The notes under the pieces: generated by a model
The model's database searches: none
Told to the model about the DNA's origin: nothing
Seen by the model: only the letters and a program-made list of their open reading frames with translations
Assembly (NCBI GenBank): GCA_902492895.1
Contig: CABUNG010000025.1
Span: 1-42,252, forward strand
DNA from: an uncultured Oscillospiraceae bacterium
Lineage (GTDB): Bacteria; Bacillota; Clostridia; Oscillospirales; Acutalibacteraceae
Length of the DNA stretch: 42,252 nt
Direction of reading: 5' to 3'
Made by a program: the position numbers and the translations under genes
Part shown: in pieces, positions 40,854 through 42,252 of the stretch
Position numbering within the stretch: the stretch's first letter is position 1
Layout of the letters: each line of letters begins with the position of its first letter

Positions 40854-40947
40854 ATTCCCGCCGCCCTTCCTCAAAATACAAACAAGAGTATACCAAAAAG
40901 TGGACAAAAAGAAAAGGGTTAAAAATGTGAAAATGCCGCATCATGGG

Positions 40948-40976
40948 TTGGAAAGAGCCGCATCATCCGCTATAAT
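40948..40976 (+). promoter_or_regulatory. Promoter of the YfbR-like gene
   Basis: TTGGAA (40948-40953), a 17-base spacer and TATAAT (40971-40976), about 28 bases before the start codon. Confidence 0.75.
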
Positions 40977-41004
40977 GGAGGAAACCGACAGGAGGGAAAC
41001 GCCT

Positions 41005-41586
41005 ATGAGCCGCAATTTTTTCGCCATACTGTCCCGTATGAAATATATCACCCGCTGGGCGCTGATGCGCAACACCCGGCAGGAGAACCTGTGCGAGCAC
41101 ACCCAGGATGTGGCGGTGCTCGCCCATGGTCTGGCCGTGCTGCAGAACCGCCGCTTCGGCGGCAGCGTGGACGCAGGGCGGTGCGTGCTGCTGGCGCTGT
41201 ATCACGACGCGCCCGAGATTTTCACGGGTGACCTGCCCACCCCCGTGAAATATTACAATCCCGCCATCCGGGACGCCTACCGCCAGGTGGAGGACGTGTC
41301 CGCGAACAAGCTCCTCTCCATGCTGCCGGAAGATATGCGGCCGGATTATCAGGCGCTCTTTTTCCCCGGAGACGGCTTTTCCGAGGAACAGCGGATCGTC
41401 AAGGCGGCGGACAAGCTGTCCGCCCTGATCAAATGTGTGGAAGAGAAACGGCAGGGGAACCGGGAATTCGAGCAGGCCCGCCGCTCGACCGAGGAGGCGA
41501 TCCGGGCGATGCACCTGCCGGCGGCCGACTGCTTCCTCGAAGAGTTCCTGCCCGCCTTCGAATTGACGCTCGACGAGCAGAACTGA
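41005..41586 (+). CDS. yfbR: HD-domain 5'-deoxynucleotidase, YfbR-like
   Basis: 193 residues, close to E. coli YfbR (199). It removes phosphate from deoxynucleoside 5'-monophosphates. HD motifs: the first histidine in CEHTQDVAVLAHGL (His32), the HD pair in LALYHDAPEIFTGDLPTPVKY (His67, Asp68), and the last aspartate in IVKAADKLSALIKC (~143). SRMKYITRWALMRNTRQENL is characteristic of this subgroup. AGGAGGG lies seven bases before ATG 41005. The open frame upstream is not used. Its neighbour xpt is also a nucleotide-salvage gene. Confidence 0.95.
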   Translation: MSRNFFAILSRMKYITRWALMRNTRQENLCEHTQDVAVLAHGLAVLQNRRFGGSVDAGRCVLLALYHDAPEIFTGDLPTPVKYYNPAIRDAYRQVEDVSANKLLSMLPEDMRPDYQALFFPGDGFSEEQRIVKAADKLSALIKCVEEKRQGNREFEQARRSTEEAIRAMHLPAADCFLEEFLPAFELTLDEQN

Positions 41587-41830
41587 CACTGTATCCGTGG
41601 CAGAATGCGGGCGTTTTGTTGCAGGAATGGGAGGATTTTGCCAATCAGGCAGACAAAAAGCGCCTGTATTCGACGTTCTCGCCAAAATACCGCGCGGAAA
41701 TACGGGAGTTTTGATGAAAAATCGGGTGTTGCATTGTTGGCAAAAGTACGGTAAAATCATACTGTCATTCATGTTTCGTTCATATTTTCATACGTGCGGG
41801 CAACCGCCGGTTTATGAAAGAAGGCTTGGC
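41587..41830 (+). promoter_or_regulatory. Upstream region of xpt, without a purine riboswitch
   Basis: 244 bases. A possible promoter is TTGCAT (41729-41734), a 17-base spacer and TAAAAT (41752-41757). I do not find the purine riboswitch core expected before many clostridial xpt genes, nor a clear terminator for the upstream gene. Confidence 0.5.
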
Positions 41831-42252
41831 ATGCGGCTCCTGGAAGATCGCATTCAACAAGACGGCAAGGTAAAAGCGGGCAATGTGCTGAAGGTGGACA
41901 GTTTTCTGAACCATCAGATGGACATTGCCTTGTTTGGTGAAATGGGCAAAGAATTTTACCGCCTCTTCGGGGATGAGCGGGTCACGAAGATTCTGACCAT
42001 CGAATCGTCCGGCATCGGGATCGCCTGCATCGCGGCGCAGTATTTCGGGGTTCCCGTGCTGTTTGCCAAGAAAAACCAGACGAAAAACATCGCCGGGGAC
42101 GTCTACACCAGCCGGGTGGAGTCGTTCACGCACGGGCGGGTATACGATATCCGGGTGGCCAAGGAATTTCTCCTGCCCGAAGACCGGGTGCTCATCATCG
42201 ACGATTTTCTCGCGAACGGTAGTGCCCTGCTCGGGCTGATCAAGCTGGTAAA
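41831..42252 (+). CDS. xpt: Xanthine phosphoribosyltransferase, 3'-truncated by the window
   Basis: The first 140 codons are present, and the frame is open to the end. The start MRLLEDRIQQDGKV is followed by VLKVDSFLNHQMDIALFGEMGKEFY, the hallmark of Xpt, then TKILTIESSGIGIA and the PRPP-binding loop VLIIDDFLANGSALLGL. The enzyme converts xanthine (and less well guanine) to XMP for purine salvage in the cytoplasm. AGAAGG lies about eight bases before ATG 41831. Full length is about 190 residues in relatives, so about a quarter lies outside the window. Confidence 0.95.
   Translation, partial: MRLLEDRIQQDGKVKAGNVLKVDSFLNHQMDIALFGEMGKEFYRLFGDERVTKILTIESSGIGIACIAAQYFGVPVLFAKKNQTKNIAGDVYTSRVESFTHGRVYDIRVAKEFLLPEDRVLIIDDFLANGSALLGLIKLV

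Overview
The window looks like chromosome of an anaerobic, fermentative, Gram-positive-type bacterium of the class Clostridia. The reasons are: a bifunctional AdhE preceded by a Rex-type operator, an L-lactate dehydrogenase, a K-TIDND phosphofructokinase, a lipobox solute-binding protein, an RND permease with no outer-membrane partners, AGGAGG-type ribosome binding sites and consensus sigma-A promoters. The DNA is GC-rich. I see no rRNA, tRNA, CRISPR array, transposase, phage gene or origin.

Layout. 0-5.3 kb: a family 2 glycosyltransferase, adhE, a structured gene-poor gap and an APH-like kinase, all on the minus strand. 5.5-6.7 kb: a small unknown protein and a HAD phosphatase, plus strand. 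6.7-11.1 kb: an RND permease followed by a GNAT acetyltransferase, minus. 11.5-17.1 kb: ldh, then a two-gene signalling unit made of a lipoprotein binding protein and a dCACHE-HAMP-PAS-GGDEF-EAL receptor, minus. 17.4-24.8 kb: an AraC regulator (with a DNA alkylation repair protein behind it) diverging from a five-gene operon: OYE-type reductase, SDR, FRD-type flavoprotein, KDG kinase and KDPG aldolase. 24.8-30.4 kb: a small exported protein, a cysteine-rich mini-protein, and ppx-ppk-pfkA. 30.6-32.3 kb: GDPD, corrinoid adenosyltransferase and a DUF4180 protein. 32.5-35.1 kb: ECF sigma factor, zinc-finger anti-sigma factor and two proline-rich membrane proteins. 35.4-36.8 kb: corA with a structured leader. 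36.8-40.9 kb: two GT-C-type membrane proteins. 41.0-42.3 kb: a YfbR-like nucleotidase and the start of xpt.

How the parts fit. AdhE and Ldh are the redox sinks of fermentation; the adhE promoter carries an NADH-sensing Rex site over the predicted start of transcription. The AraC-controlled operon ends in the two lower Entner-Doudoroff steps (KDG to KDPG to pyruvate plus glyceraldehyde-3-phosphate), but its upper part holds two flavin C=C-reductase-type enzymes and an SDR instead of a sugar-acid dehydratase. It is the best candidate here for an undescribed catabolic route. The solute-binding lipoprotein has no ABC permease and is paired with a c-di-GMP enzyme, which suggests ligand sensing and not import. 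The sigma/anti-sigma operon looks like a cell-envelope stress module.

Limits. All functional calls come from reading motifs by eye. No database search, structure prediction or alignment was run.
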